DNA from: Carettochelys insculpta
Lineage: Eukaryota > Chordata > Testudines > Carettochelyidae
Direction: 5' to 3'
Assembly: GCF_033958435.1 (NCBI RefSeq)
Contig: NC_134141.1
Span: 98,187,001 to 98,251,000 of the forward strand
Length of the DNA: 64,000 nucleotides
The notes beneath the pieces are model-generated. The model was not told the DNA's origin, ran no database searches, and was given only the letters and a program-made list of their open reading frames with translations. Positions 22,301 to 34,037 of the stretch are shown piece after piece. The position numbers and the translations under genes are program-made. Position 1 is the first letter of the stretch, and each line of letters opens with the position of its first letter.

Positions 22301-22839
22301 AGAAAAATAAATTGTCTGCATGCCAGTATAATTTAAAATTTCTACAGGAATTAAATTCTTATAAAGAATTTCCCACAGCCACCCTTTGGAGGGGGGATGG
22401 AGGAAGGTGTGGGGAGATAGAAAATATTTACTCAAGTTCGTCTTTGGACAGCTCCAGTTTGAGCCCTGAATATCATTGAGAAACATCATTGACAAAAATT
22501 AATGCTTTTCATGCTGATTGATCTCAGAAGATTCTACAAATTGTATTATAGGAAAGCACAGCCATGTCTGCAGTTAGGTTTACGTGGTGTCCATTCTAAG
22601 GAAACCTTCTCAATCATTCTTTTGTCTTCCAGAGCTGATATTTGGTACAGAAGTAATTTTTTAGAAACTATGATCAAAATTCATCCAAAAATCATTAAAA
22701 GCAATCCATTTCTAAAAGAAAATTTGCAAATATTTATTAGAACAGCTTTCATGCCTTAGCAGTAGAAACCTGAAATCTGGGAAAGACAGAGATCTTTCTA
22801 GCAAATGTGCTTTTTTAGTAATTGGCTGAAGATTTAGTA
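19367..22839. other. No gene seen; one GC-rich unassigned block
   Basis: Most of this stretch is AT-rich without recognisable exons. The part at 21,300-21,550 uses phrases such as GTGCACACCAGGAGGGTCCA that look like an old DNA-element remnant. The part at 21,740-22,210 is GC-rich, with TTTATAAAGGCC at about 22,009 and a TGGCGCC at about 22,160. It could be LTR-derived, but no paired end was found. Chance frames only. Confidence 0.4.
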
Positions 22840-22847
22840 ATATAAAG

Positions 22848-23218
22848 TAGTGGCTCTCAACCTTTCCAGAATATCACACCTCTTTCAGGAGTCTGATTTG
22901 CCTTGTGTAAACCCAAATTTCACCTCACTTAAAACCAAAGTGCATACAAAATCAGACATAAAAATACAAAAGTATCACAACACATTATTCCTGAAAAATT
23001 GCTTACTTTTTCATTGTTGCCATATCATTATAAATTAATTGTGATATATTGTACTTGCATTCATTGTATAGACAAGTATAAACAAGTCATTGTATCAAAT
23101 ATTAGTCTGAACTGACTTCACTACTACTTTTTACATAGCCTGTTGTAAAATTAGGCAACTATCTGGAGGACCACTGCATACTCCGGGAGTTATGTATGCC
23201 TTTGGTTGTGAACCACTG
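22848..23218. mobile_element. hAT-type MITE (371 bp)
   Basis: The ends TAGTGGCTCTCAACC and GGTTGTGAACCACTG are near-perfect inverted repeats with the CAGTGGTTCTCAACC wording common to vertebrate hAT elements. Flanking octamers ATATAAAG (22,840-22,847) and GTATAAAG (23,219-23,226) differ at one base. The interior is AT-rich and non-coding. Confidence 0.85.
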
Positions 23219-23313
23219 GTATAAAGATCTGGGTCATTTCCTTTCTACTCTGTTCAAACACGTGCTATGTAGTATACATATTTCTTCAAAACTGCAGTGA
23301 ATTGACAAACACT

Positions 23314-24024
23314 GGCTACGTCTACACGTGCAGCCAACATCGAAATAGCTTATTTCGATGTTGCGACATCGAAATAGTCTATTTCGATGAATAACGTCTA
23401 CACGTCCTCCAGGGCCGGCAACGTCGATGTTCAACTTCGACGTTGCTCAGCCCAACATCGAAATAGGCGCAGTGAGGGAACATCTACACGTCAAAGTAGC
23501 ACACATCGAAATAGGGATGCCAGGCACAGCTGCAGACAGGGTCACAGGGCGGACTCAACAGCCAGCCGCTCCCTTAAAGGGCCCCTCCCAGACACAGTTG
23601 CACTAAACAACACAAGATCCACAGAGCTGACAACTGGTTGCAGACCCTGTGCCTGCAGCATAGATCCCCAGCTGCCGCAGAAGCAGCCAGAAGCCCTGGG
23701 CTAAGGGCTGCTGCCCACGGTGACCATAGAGCCCCGCAGGGGCTGGAGAGAGAGCATCTCTCAACCCCCCAGCTGATGGCCGCCATGGAGGACCCAGCAA
23801 TTTCGACGTTGCGGGACGCGGATCGTCTACACGGTCCCTACTTCGACGTTGAACGTCAAAGTAGGGCGCTATTCCTATCTCCTCATGAGGTTAGCGACTT
23901 CGATGTCTCGCTGCCTAATGTCGAAGTTAACTTCGAAATAGCACCTGATGCGTGTAGACGCGACGGGCGCTATTTCGAAGTTGGTGCCGCTACTTCGAAG
24001 TAGCGTGCACGTGTAGACGCAGCT
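23314..24024 (+). mobile_element. Family A DNA element, copy A2 (711 bp)
   Basis: The termini GGCTACGTCTACACGTGCAG and TGCACGTGTAGACGCAGCT are flanked by ACT on both sides (23,311-23,313 and 24,025-24,027). It is the reverse orientation of A1 and exactly the same length. Over the last 390 bp I count only about ten differences from A1, all transitions and many at CpG. The two overlapping frames (105 codons at 23,387-23,704; 121 codons at 23,638-24,003) are open here too. Confidence 0.87.
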
Positions 24025-24027
24025 ACT

Positions 24028-25858
24028 ATGTAACAAAGTCCACTGAACCCTCTGCATTACTTTTAATGCTATGCCCCTGTGATTTTGTTTAGTACTTTGT
24101 GCTCGTATATTAAATTATTTGTGAAATAGTATCAGATCACATAATGAACATGAAACCATAGGCTTAGCACTTCCTGTTGTCAGTCAGTTCCGCTCTACTT
24201 GAACTGCGTTGATTTTCACCAGCTGAAGATACAAATATAAAGCTAGTGCACTAGCAGGCATGGTTAAGATTGTGTCTGCAGCTTTATCTTTGCCATATCA
24301 TTGTTTTTGACTATGGCATGTCTTTAATGCATTGGATAGTTATGGGATATAAAATTGCAACGGAATGTAGTAGAATACCAAAACACTATTTTCATGTTAT
24401 ATAACCATTATAATAAAAATAATACAGTGTTCAAACAGTCTCACTATCCTCCCACAATTTGCTGTGATTAAGGAGAACAGTCTTGAGCAGAAGAGATCCT
24501 TTTAGAACCTGACCTTTCCTATTGCCTGATTGTAATATTGCTTAGTTTCCTTGGTGTAAGGAAGTATCCTGCCCTTCTTCAAATGGAATATATTCATATG
24601 ATTTATTATCCAAATAGATTTCTCTCCTGAAGTTTGGTTTTATTGGTAATTCACTGCAATAATATAACATTAACCTAAACTTTCTCTCTGTGTTGGCTGT
24701 TTTTAATGTTTTATGTTCCTAGGGTTTCTCTGCAGGGCCTCCTCTGTCTGAGCCCCTAATTTCTTCTACTCAGGAGAACACTCTACCCTTCTTATGTCCT
24801 GATTGGAGCTCATGGGAATCACTGTGAGACAGCAGTAATTATACTATATCTTTATATAGGTTTCTAGCCCCATCTCAAAGTAGCTCATCAGAGGAGCCTT
24901 GTTCCTGAACAGGGTCCTAAAAACTCTCACCCCATGATACTAAATAATCCAGAGGCAGACAATAATAGATCAGGGCGAAAAAAGAAAGCCACAAAGGTCT
25001 ACTTTTCCATTTAAAACTGGGGATGGTCATGAGAGTCAAAAGTGAAAATGTGAAATACATACTAGGAATGAACAATAGTAAAACTCAATTTCTGAGGAAG
25101 AAGAGAACAACTGAATTTCTGACATGACACTGTTTCAAAAAATTAAATCTGGGATAAATTGTGCTTGTTTCAAAGAAAGGACTCGCATAGTATTAACTTT
25201 AACTTCATCTGAAGGGGTTACATGTTTGTCCATGCCTGTTTTTACTTGTGTCTTTAGTAAGAACCCATTCTTAACTGTACCGTGTTTGTAAAAGTAGTGG
25301 ACAAATGAAGATTTAAGAACAGTTAGCTGCCTAGTTGCTATGGAAACCAACAGTAATAGACACTGATTGCTGAGCACAGTAAAGTAGAAACAGAATGTAC
25401 CATTTTAAAGAGGGTGATTCTAAAAGGCATAAAAGTAAATTAGCTACTGGAAATAACCAATTTATGTAAAGTTCATTGCCCCTGTAAAATGCTTTCTATA
25501 CATAAAGCATGTTTTGGGGGTGGCAGGGTGCTGAAAGGACACTTTCACCTTTTTGAAGAGGATTTATAAATAATGTGTCTGTTCAGCTGAGATTATGTGT
25601 GTGCGCGCACACATGTATATCTATTGTATAGTAGCAAACAGATAGTGTCCTTTATTCCAGATGCTGATAATAGCCTACAATTTTATCTATATTGGGTACA
25701 GTGAAATGGTCTGAATATTTTGCTAGAACACAGAGAACTGACAAAATCATGTTGGCTATTGCACAGGACCATTCAGTTACCGTGGTAATGCTAATAAAAA
25801 TACACAGATTATTTACTTACTCATAGAAATAAATGATACTTTTAAAACTCTATAAATC
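24028..25858. other. No gene or recognised repeat seen
   Basis: AT-rich sequence with a short GT/CG/CA alternating run at about 25,595-25,612. No exon or transposon boundary was recognised. Confidence 0.4.
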
Positions 25859-25859
25859 A

Positions 25860-26745
25860 GTTTGTGGATTCTACTAAATAGGAAGGGTTGCAAGTGCTCT
25901 GGAGGATAGCGTTATAATTCAAAGTGATCTGGAGAAACTAGACAAATGGTCTGAGGTACCTACAATGAAATTCAACCAGGACAAATTCAAAGTATTCTAC
26001 TTAAGAAGGAACAATTAGTTTCACACATACAAAATGGGAAGTGACTGTCTAGGAAGGCGAACTGCAAAAAGGAACCTAGCAGTCTTAGTGGACCACATTG
26101 TGTGACATTGTCACAAAAAAGCAACTGTGTTACACTGTTGCAAAAAAAGGCAAATGTGATTCTGGGGTGCACTTAGAGCATTGTTGTGAGAAAGACATGA
26201 TAAGTAATTCTTCTCCTCTACTCTGTGCTGATTAGGTCTCAGTTGGCGTATTGTATCACATATAAGGAAAGATGTGGAGAAATTAGAAAAGGTCCAGAGA
26301 AGAGCACAAAAATGATTAAAGGCATAGAAAATATGACCTATGAGGGAAGTCTGAAAGAACTGGGTTTATTTAATCTGGAAAAGAGAAAACTGAAAGGGGT
26401 CATTATAATAGTTTTCAAGTACCTAGAAGTTGTTACACACAGGAGAGAGAAAAATGATTCTCCTCAACTTCTGATGATAACAGAAGAAGCAATGGGTTTA
26501 AATTGAAGCAAGGAAGGTTCAGGTTGGATATTAATGTAAGCTTCCTTCAGGGTGGTTAGCCACTAAAATAAGTTGCTTAAGGAAGTTGTGGAACCTCCAT
26601 CAATGTAAATTTTTAAGAGCAGGTTAGACAAATACCTGTCAGAGATGGTCCAGCTAGTGTTTGGTTCTGCCATGAGTGCAGGGGACTGGACTTGATGATC
26701 TTTTGAGATTCCTTCCTGTTTTATGGTTCTGTGATTCTCCAGTAT
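25860..26745 (+). mobile_element. 5'-truncated CR1 LINE
   Basis: The plus strand carries CR1 ORF2 C-terminal coding sequence, then the CR1 3' region with AGGGGACTGGACTTGATGAT and a tail GGTTCTGTGATTCT ending near 26,740. It is the same family as the minus-strand copy at 1.5-2.4 kb. Confidence 0.82.
25919..26506 (+). pseudogene. CR1 ORF2 C-terminal remnant
   Basis: Broken frames read ...KWSEVPTMKFNQDKFKV..., then TKMIKGIENMTYEGSLKELG and LFNLEKRKLKGVIII, the conserved tail of CR1 reverse transcriptase. Stops and frameshifts interrupt it, including around 26,020 and 26,110-26,150. It has no host function that I can see. Confidence 0.78.
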
Positions 26746-26797
26746 AGTAAACTCTTACTTCTTAACAGCTGGCACACTCAGATTGTGACTACATATA

Positions 26798-27256
26798 AGC
26801 TACGTCTACACGTGTATGCTACATCAAAATAGCTTATTTCAATGTAGCGAAATTGAAATAAGCTATTTCGATGAATAGCGTTTACACGTCCTCCAGGGCT
26901 GGTGCCCTTGACGTTCAACGTCAATGTTGGGCAGCACCACATTGAAGTAGGCGCTGCGGGGAAGCGTCTACACACCAAAGCGGCCCACATCGAAATAAGG
27001 GTGCCAGGAACAGCTGCAGACAGGGTCACAGGGCGGACGAGCACTTCCCGGGCAACAGCTAGCCGCTCCCTTAAAGGGCCCCTCCCAGACACACTTGCAC
27101 TAAACAGCACAAGATCCACAGAGCCGACAACTGGTTGCAGACCCTGTGCATGCAGCATGGATCCCCAGCTGCAGCAGCAGCAGCCAGAAGCCCTGGGCTA
27201 AGGGCTGCTCACACGGTGACCGTAGAGCCCCTCAGGGGCTGGAGAAAGTGTCTCTT
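26798..27256 (+). mobile_element. Family A DNA element, copy A3, 3' truncated
   Basis: It starts AGCTACGTCTACACGTGTA and follows A2 through the CTCCCTTAAAGGGCCCCTCC segment and the ATGGATCCCCAGCTGCAGC segment. It stops matching near 27,256 within GGGGCTGGAGAAAGTGTCTC. It carries a 19-bp-scale insertion, GAGCACTTCCCGGGCAACAG, relative to the others at about 27,039-27,058. The far terminus is absent. Confidence 0.75.
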
Positions 27257-28029
27257 TGAGTTTTTCTGTAGTTTTTTACAAATCTTAATTAATTAATCTA
27301 TTTTATTCATTATTATATTTTAATAATTGAGTAATTAAATAAACAAAGAAAAGAGATTACCTTACCCGCCTGGTCTTTCTCATGCTGAAACATCATGGCT
27401 ACAACAGCACTCCTGAAAACTAATTACTTGTCAGAACATTTAATGGATGAGAATAAAGGATGTTAGTTCCATGTTGGCAAAGTTAAAATTAAAAAATAAA
27501 GTCAGATATTTCCAATTTAGTACTGAAGTTAGGCCCTTAATGGTAAGAGTTTCAAAAAAGCAAAGAAAAATTAGCTTATTATTTAGGTGTCTGAGGTGGA
27601 GCAAAGCATTTCTGAAAATCTATTCCCACTTTCATGTGTAGAAACCTCAGTAAGTTACCTGACTGCAGAAGTAATAAGCACACAGAACTCCGTCTTCTGT
27701 GAATGAGGACAGAATGTGATCCCATGCTCACTTTCTTGAGCTGCTTCCAACAAGGCATTCTTGTGGTTTAGTCTTTACACCTGCATTCCTGGCTCCTTAC
27801 AAAGCCTTACTAAAATCAATGGCATGTTTGTCCAAAAAACAAAACAAAACTAAACAAAACCAAACCAAAACCCTGCAAATAGTGAATGCAGCCAAAACTA
27901 ACAGATAAGAAATAGTGAAAAAACAGACAATCCGAAGCCAAATGGGATGGATGCCATCTACTCTGAAGGAAGGTAGATGCCATGGGCAGAGCTTCCACAA
28001 GAGAATCATTGTCAATCAATATCAGGAAG
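27257..28029. other. No gene or recognised repeat seen
   Basis: AT-rich flank of the truncated A3 copy. It includes an AACAAAAC-type A/C-rich run at about 27,835-27,875. Confidence 0.4.
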
Positions 28030-29150
28030 ACAAACTTACATTTCCTTTAAGAGCAGCCAGGGTTAATCAGAACTATCTTCCGATAGACCCACACTACCAG
28101 CCCTAACTTATGCTAGCAAAAATAGCTGCAGTAAACTGTTTCTTATCTGCAGAGCTGCAATTCATTTGCAAATTTGGCCCCATGAACCAAGGATTGAACA
28201 GACACTGGGAGTGGCAGACAAACTACAAAAACAATTTCTCCTCTTTGGATGTTCACACCGCCACATTAGCTACTGAGAATGGGCCCCATTCTCCCTGACT
28301 GAATTGATCTGGTTTCTTCTCTTTTGGGCCATGTCTACATTTGTGCTGCCCCCTTCTGGAAGGGGCATGGTAATGATTGGATCGGAAGATGCTATTGAGG
28401 TGTGGACTAAAATATCTTGAGCCTCATTCGCAAATCCCCACGAGATCTTGCTTCCATCACGGCTGGAAGGTGTGGGGGCTAGCTGGAGCCTTGAAAGGGG
28501 GCAGTCTGAGTGGGAGCTCATGCCGTCCCTGCTTGTGACACGGTCTCAGCTTCCTGCCTGGGGTTGCCAGGGAGCTGCTTCTGGTCAGGCAGCCAACAGG
28601 GACCATAAAGCCCTGCCTGGGCTGGCCTGACTGTCTCGGTGCTCCAGGGGTAGCAAAGTGGTGAGTGCAGAACGTCTACACGCCCCCTACTTCAAAGTTA
28701 AACTTCTTAGTAGGGCACTACTCCATTCCCTCACTTCAAAGTTAACTTCAAAGTTATTTTGTAGTGTAGACACAGCTGAATGTGATCTTCCGGAAGCGAG
28801 GTCTCATGGGGATATGCTAATGAGGCATAAGATATTTTAATCTATGCCTCTTTAGCATCTTCCAATCTGCTCATTACCATGCCCCTTCTGGAAGTTAGGG
28901 GTGAGTGTAGACATGGCCTTGATGTTAACACCTCCACATTAGCTGCTGATAAGGGGCCACATCCTCTGTGACTGAATTGACCTTGTCAGCTCTAGCCTTC
29001 CTCTTGACTGGGACTCTCTCCTTTTCATGAGCCTGTAAATGTAGACCCTCCTCTGTAACCTCCATGCATGCATCTGATAAAGCAGGTCTTTGCCCATGAA
29101 AGCTTATGTTCCAAAATATCTGTTAGTCTATAACATGTCACAGGGCTTCT
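28030..29150 (+). mobile_element. Penelope-like element 3' portion, split by a DNA element
   Basis: The segment at 28,140-28,300 encodes ELQFICKFGPMNQGLN and HWEWQTNYKNNFSSL, closely matching the better copy at 34.2 kb that carries a GIY-YIG endonuclease-type tail. The 3' untranslated part continues after the inserted element, from 28,919. It ends with TGATAAAGCAGGTCTTTGCC and GAAAGCTTATGTTCCAAAAT, then TATCTGTTAGTCTATAA. The coding part is only a decayed fragment. Confidence 0.65.
28327..28918. mobile_element. D-type DNA element inserted in the Penelope-like copy
   Basis: The ends GGCCATGTCTACATTTGTG and GTGAGTGTAGACATGGCC pair, and TTG flanks both sides (28,324-28,326 and 28,919-28,921). 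The outer arms carry CCCCTTCTGGAAGGGG and CTTCCGGAAG motifs and ATGCTAATGAGGC boxes, as in the element at 137-474. A block at about 28,668-28,776 with CGTCTACACGCC and GTAGTGTAGACACAGCT is family A-like, so a second element is probably nested in the centre. Confidence 0.8.
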
Positions 29151-29590
29151 TGTTCTTTCCTATCTGCCATTCTATCATGTGCAATTCTCAAATAACTGGC
29201 CTGTTAACCATAAATTCATTTTAATTATGTTTCCATAGGTACAGTATAGCGAAAATAAATAAAAATATAGTATTCAAGTTTAGAGTGTACAAGTTGTTGG
29301 TCAATAAAGTACTCTGAACACATTTTTGCTTGTTTCTTAGTATCAAATCTTGTTTTTCTTAAGTGCTATGCATTGCTTGGAATACCTTTCTATTATCCAG
29401 ACAACCTGAATATCTGGCAACTTCCTGATCCTGGGGCTGCCAGATATGAAAGAATTTACTGTAGATATGAGTAGTGAACCCAGATTAGGAAAACAATATC
29501 TCTTCCTTTTTCTGGATGTCCTACTCACACAGCCCTGCCCAGCTCTAGGGATGCCTGCCTTCTTCCTTTCTGCCTTCCTCTGTCAGTCAC
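29151..29590. other. No gene seen; possible Tigger-like scrap
   Basis: AT-rich spacer. TATTATCCAGACAACCTG at about 29,391 resembles part of a pogo/Tigger-like element, but no paired end was found. Confidence 0.3.
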
Positions 29591-29593
29591 ACA

Positions 29594-30238
29594 GGCCAAG
29601 TCTACACTACAGTGATCCTTTGAAAGAAGTTCTTTTGGAAGATCTCTTCTGAGAAAAGCTTCTTTTCAATGACTGCATCCACACATGCACACACACACAC
29701 AAAAAAAAAACAGAGAGAAAGCCGTGCTAGACTACATATTATCGAAACAAAAAAGCAGTCCAGTAGCACTTTAAAGACTAACAAAATAATTTACTAGGTG
29801 ATGAGCTTTCGTGGGACAGACCCATGAAAGCTCATCACCTAATAAATTATTTTGTTAGTCTTTAAAGTGCTACTGAACTGCTTTTTTGTTTTGACAAAAA
29901 AAAAACAGATTGAAAAAATTGATCCACTCTTTTGATAGAGTGTGTCCACCCAGCCCCCTGCTCTTTTGAAAGAACAGGCTGGGGATTGAAAAGTCCCGTG
30001 CCATGAGGACTGCTTGTTTGAAAAAAGGGTCCCCAGGGTGTCTACACATTTTTTTTCCTGAAATAATGTTTTAGAAAAAGGCATTCTTTCTCATCTGGGA
30101 GAGGAAGAGGGCCACTGGAAAAAGTGCCGTGTTTTTCCAATTTAATATCAAAAGAACTTATTGTGCGTGTAGATGCTCCATGGTATTTTCCAAAGACGCC
30201 CAGCTTTTAAAAAAAAAATTGCTTGTGAAGACGTATCC
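29594..30238. mobile_element. Family C DNA element, copy C2, interrupted
   Basis: It starts GGCCAAGTCTACACTACAG and ends GTGAAGACGTATCC, with a perfect ACA triplet on both sides (29,591-29,593 and 30,239-30,241). It contains CTTTGAAAGAAG and CTCTTTTGAAAGAACAGG motifs typical of family C. A Penelope-type hairpin is inserted at 29,715. The GTGTCTACACATT at about 30,038 is an internal copy of the terminal motif. Confidence 0.75.
29715..29893. mobile_element. Penelope-type inverted tail pair (hairpin) in C2
   Basis: Two Penelope-type 3' tails lie head to head. The left one, inverted, contains AGTAGCACTTTAAAGACTAA and GGTGATGAGCTTTCGTGGG. The right one contains CCATGAAAGCTCATCACC and TTAGTCTTTAAAGTGCTACT. 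The arms are about 70 bp with only a few mismatches and a loop of a few bases. A perfect 16-bp duplication, ACAAAAAAAAAACAGA, flanks it (29,699-29,714 and 29,894-29,909). Confidence 0.75.
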
Positions 30239-30241
30239 ACA

Positions 30242-30546
30242 GTGTTTGTATCTGAGTCCTCCTAAATATCCTATGCTGTAGAGCCTATCAAGCCTGTTTG
30301 GAATGAAACACGAAGTGCAGAAGTATCAGCAGTGGTATGACCAAGATGGGTGAGTGTATTTTGACTGTTTACAAACATTCTTGAACACTGGGGCTCCAAA
30401 TGAACAACTTAAATCAAGCCCTTTAAAGTTCATGATTCACTTAGACCTGGAAAAATTCTTGTTTCCAGCTGCTGCTATCAACAGCAACCCTGAGCTAGTA
30501 GTGCATACACGACAAAGGTAGAGGGAGGGAGAGATTTTTTTGACTG
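30242..30546. other. No gene or recognised repeat seen
   Basis: Short unassigned spacer between C2 and the nested family A pair. Confidence 0.4.
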
Positions 30547-30549
30547 GAG

Positions 30550-31958
30550 GGCCGTGTCTACATGTGCACGCTACTTCGACATAGCGGCGCCAACTTCGAA
30601 ATAGCGCCCGTCACGGCTACACGTGTTGGGTGCTATTTCGAAGTTGAAATCGACGTTAGGCGGCGAGATGTCGAAGTCGCTAACCCCATGAGGGGATGGG
30701 AATAGCGCCCTACTTCGACATTCAACGTCGAAGTAGGGAACGTGTAGACGATCCGCGTCCTGTAACATTGAAATAGCGGGGTCCTCCATGGCGGCCATCA
30801 GCTGAGGGGTTGAGAGACGTGCTCTCTCCAGCCCCTGCGGGGCTCTATGGTCATCGTGTGCAGCAGCCCTTAGCCCAGGGCTTCTGGCTGCTGCTGCTGC
30901 AGCTGGGGATCCATGCTGCATGCACAGGGTCTGCAACCAGTTGTCGGCTCTGTGGATCTTGTGTTGTTTAGTGCAACTGTGTCTGGGAGGGGCCCTTTAA
31001 GGGAGCGGCTTGCTGTTGAGTCTGCCCTGTGACCCTGTCTGCAGCTGTTCCTGGCACCCTTATTTCGACATGTGCTACTTTGGCGTGTAGATGTTCCCTC
31101 GCAGCGCCTATTTCGATGTGGTGCTGCCCAATGTCGAAGTTGAACGTCGACGTTGCCAGCCCTGGAGGACGTGTAGACGTTATTCATCAAAATAGACTAT
31201 TTCGATAAGCTATTTCGATGTAGTGTGCACATGTAGGCTACGTCTACACGTGAAGCCTACATCGAAGTAGCCTATTTCGATGTGGCGACATTGAAATAGG
31301 CTATTTCAATGAATAACGTCTACACGTCCTCCAGGGCTGGCAACGTCGATGTTCAACATCGACGTTGCGCAGCACCACATCGAAATAGGCGCTGCGAGGG
31401 AACGTCTACACGCCACAGTAGCACACATCGAAATAAGGGTGCCAGGCACAGCTGCAGACAGGGTCACAGGGCGGACTCAACAGCCAGCCGCTCCCTTAAA
31501 GGGCCCCTCCCAGACACACTTGCACTAAACAGCACAAGATCCACAGAGCCGACAACGAGTTGCAGACCCTGTGCATGCAGCATGAATCCCCCGCTGCAGC
31601 AGCAGCAGCCAGAAGCCCTGGGCTAAAGGCTGCTGCACACGGTGACCATAGAGCCCCGCAGGGGCTGGAGAGACAGCGTCTCTCAACCCTCCAGCTGATG
31701 GCTGCCATGGAGGACCCCACAATTTCGACGTTGCGGGACACGGATCGTCTACGCGGTCCCTACTTCGACGTTGAACGTCGAAGTAGGGCGCTATTCCGAT
31801 CCCCTCATGAGGTTAGCGACTTTGACGTCTCGCCGCCTAACATCGAAGTTAACTTCAAAATAGCGCCCGACGCGTGTAGCCGCGACGGGTGCTATTTCGA
31901 AGTTAGTGCCGCTACTTCGAAGTAGCGTGCACGTGTAGACACAGCCGTAGATGTAGCC
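30550..31958 (-). mobile_element. Family A DNA element, copy A4 (outer, split)
   Basis: It starts GGCCGTGTCTACATGTGCAC. Its other end, GTGCACATGTA...GATGTAGCC, is split by a sister element 9 bp before the terminus. GAG flanks both sides (30,547-30,549 and 31,959-31,961). Without the insert and one GTA it is about 695 bp. Both family A frames (121 codons at 30,571-30,936; 106 codons at 30,870-31,190) remain open on the minus strand. Confidence 0.85.
31236..31946 (+). mobile_element. Family A DNA element, copy A5 (711 bp, nested in A4)
   Basis: The termini GGCTACGTCTACACGTGAAG and GCACGTGTAGACACAGCC are flanked by GTA on both sides (31,233-31,235 and 31,947-31,949). Both duplicates lie inside the terminal repeat of copy A4. 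Orientation is opposite to A4, so the pair forms a large inverted repeat of about 0.7 kb per arm. Both conserved frames are open (31,309-31,626; 31,560-31,925). Confidence 0.87.
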
Positions 31959-31961
31959 GAG

Positions 31962-34037
31962 GAGAGAAATATGAGCAGGGTGTCCATGCTTCCAAGTTTA
32001 GCCAGGACAGTCCTGTTTTAGGGTCTGTTCCAAGTGTCCTGACTTTCTGGGCAAAAATGGGAATTTGCTGGCTTCCTACTTGGCTGCTTGATCAAGTGAC
32101 ATGGCAAATGGTTACTTTTGTCACAGAGTCAGGTGTGGAGGGCAGGAAGGCAGGGTCTGGGAGAGAAGCTTTGCCAGCTCCACCCTCACAGGCAGAGGGC
32201 AGGTAGGACTTGGACAAGCAGCAACCCTAGCCTTGTGTGTAGTAGGGTAGAGCTTGGATGAGTGGCTCAGGCCAGCACCACATGGAGAAGTGATGGCTAG
32301 CCAGGTGGTGTCCTGTTTTCCCTTTGGGAAATCTGCTCATCCTAAATAAGAGGATATCTCACCTTCCCATGTAGGGAGGAGGAGAAGGAATAGCTCCCAC
32401 CAGTTTCCTCAACCCCTTAATTGTTCCTGGGGGATTGAGAATAAAGATGGCAATCCCTCTAAGCCCCTAGACTTCTTCATCTTCCCAGCAAACCTCAGGC
32501 TACCTGTTGTTATCTGTGGTATCTCTTGGACATGCAGGATGCCCTTCCATTTTCTGTTTGTGGTTGAAAGGAAACTTGTTCTAAGACTGGGGGCTTGCTG
32601 ATCTACCGATAGACAGGAAAATGCTCCTTCCACTCCACCGCACTACACCATTAGGTGTCATGAGCCACTGGTGTCTATGTTGCACTGGGCTTCAAAAGAA
32701 TCCAACCAAGCTCTGGGAAATCTTTGTTCAGGTTGTGTAGGTTCTGTGGGAAGCCCATTTACAAGCAGGATCAGGTGTTTCTCAAACCCTAGTATTCTAG
32801 CACTATGTCATAGCAATTAAAGAGTCAGTATATGCTTTCTAGTTTCACTATTGTCTGACAGTGTCAAGGGTTTGTGGAGATCTGGCTTCAAGTTTTGTAC
32901 AGGTGACAAGCACTAACGCGTGTATCTTTTTAGAGCAACAGTGAAGATAGATGAAGAATTTGTTGCCCTAATATCCTGAAGGAGGCTGGGTCAGAGACTG
33001 TTCATGCAACTCTTAGCACTCATCTTTTCACCCAGCTCCTACTTACAAGAGCAGAAATTTTACAATTCTGTCCCTAGCATTTAAAATTTGACATGCAACA
33101 TTTTTCCAGTTTCTACTGTTTTCACAATTTTAAAGTCAGTTATAATTAATTCTCATCATTTAGTCCAATCACATAGTAGAATATTGCTTTGTAGCTTGAA
33201 AAAATATGTGGATCTGTTTGTTGATTTATGGGCTGGAGGGACCATGTGACAGTAATAGTTTCACTTCACATAACAAAATATTAGCCACAAAGTTTAATTT
33301 TATTATTGCTGTTAGTTTCTGCAAAAGATGCCTAATAAGAAAGGTCAAGGTATCATCAAAGCATAGGCAGATTTTGCTGAATGACATAAAGCTGTCAGAG
33401 ATGCTGAGCTTTGATGTTCCATTAAGTGATCGATGTAGATTACTGACTTTTGGCTAAATGCTGCTCAACTGTATAAGGTCAATATTTGTTAGTCCATTGG
33501 TAGAATAATTAATCAATCAATGCAGGATGCCTGGAGTCATGAAAAATTATTGCCAAGTCTATATCTCTGGCTTTGGTCACTAAAATTATTTCAAAATGTC
33601 TTTGGAGCATTATTAACTCCCCCTGCACAAAATTTATGTGTGGCCATTATATTTCTCATGAAAAGAGGTGGGGGGTGGTGGGAGGGAGGAGTATGGAGTA
33701 CCAAGCGAAGATCAGTTTTATTTTGAGCTCCTTTGAAAGAAAAACCTCAAACAAGCAAAGTGCATCATCATTAGTCCTTCCCTTTCACATCATCAACTCA
33801 GCTTGTAAAATAATTACATGCAATTTTTCTATTTTACAGTCAGGCCACATGACACAATGTTCCTTCTGCAGAGTTGTTCTGCCATCCCTGTCATTTGTAT
33901 TTTATTGTAGTCCATAGCATCTGCAGTAACCTTTCAGCTATCTCTGTTGTTAGATATCGTACAGCTCCAAGCACAGTGAGGCTTTAAACCTTGATTGGGG
34001 CCACTTGCCACTAGTGCGATACAAATAAATAACAACT
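31962..34037. other. No gene seen; one old repeat scrap at the right edge
   Basis: No exon, RNA gene or clear transposon was recognised. The last part (33,960-34,030), with AGCACAGTGAGGCTTTAAAC and GGGGCCAC...GCGATACAAATAAATAA, resembles a common old amniote interspersed repeat end. Confidence 0.4.

Noticed and set aside
29741..29893. microRNA-like hairpin precursor
   Set aside because: The arms are two copies of a dispersed retroelement tail with a 16-bp target duplication, so the hairpin is explained by transposition.
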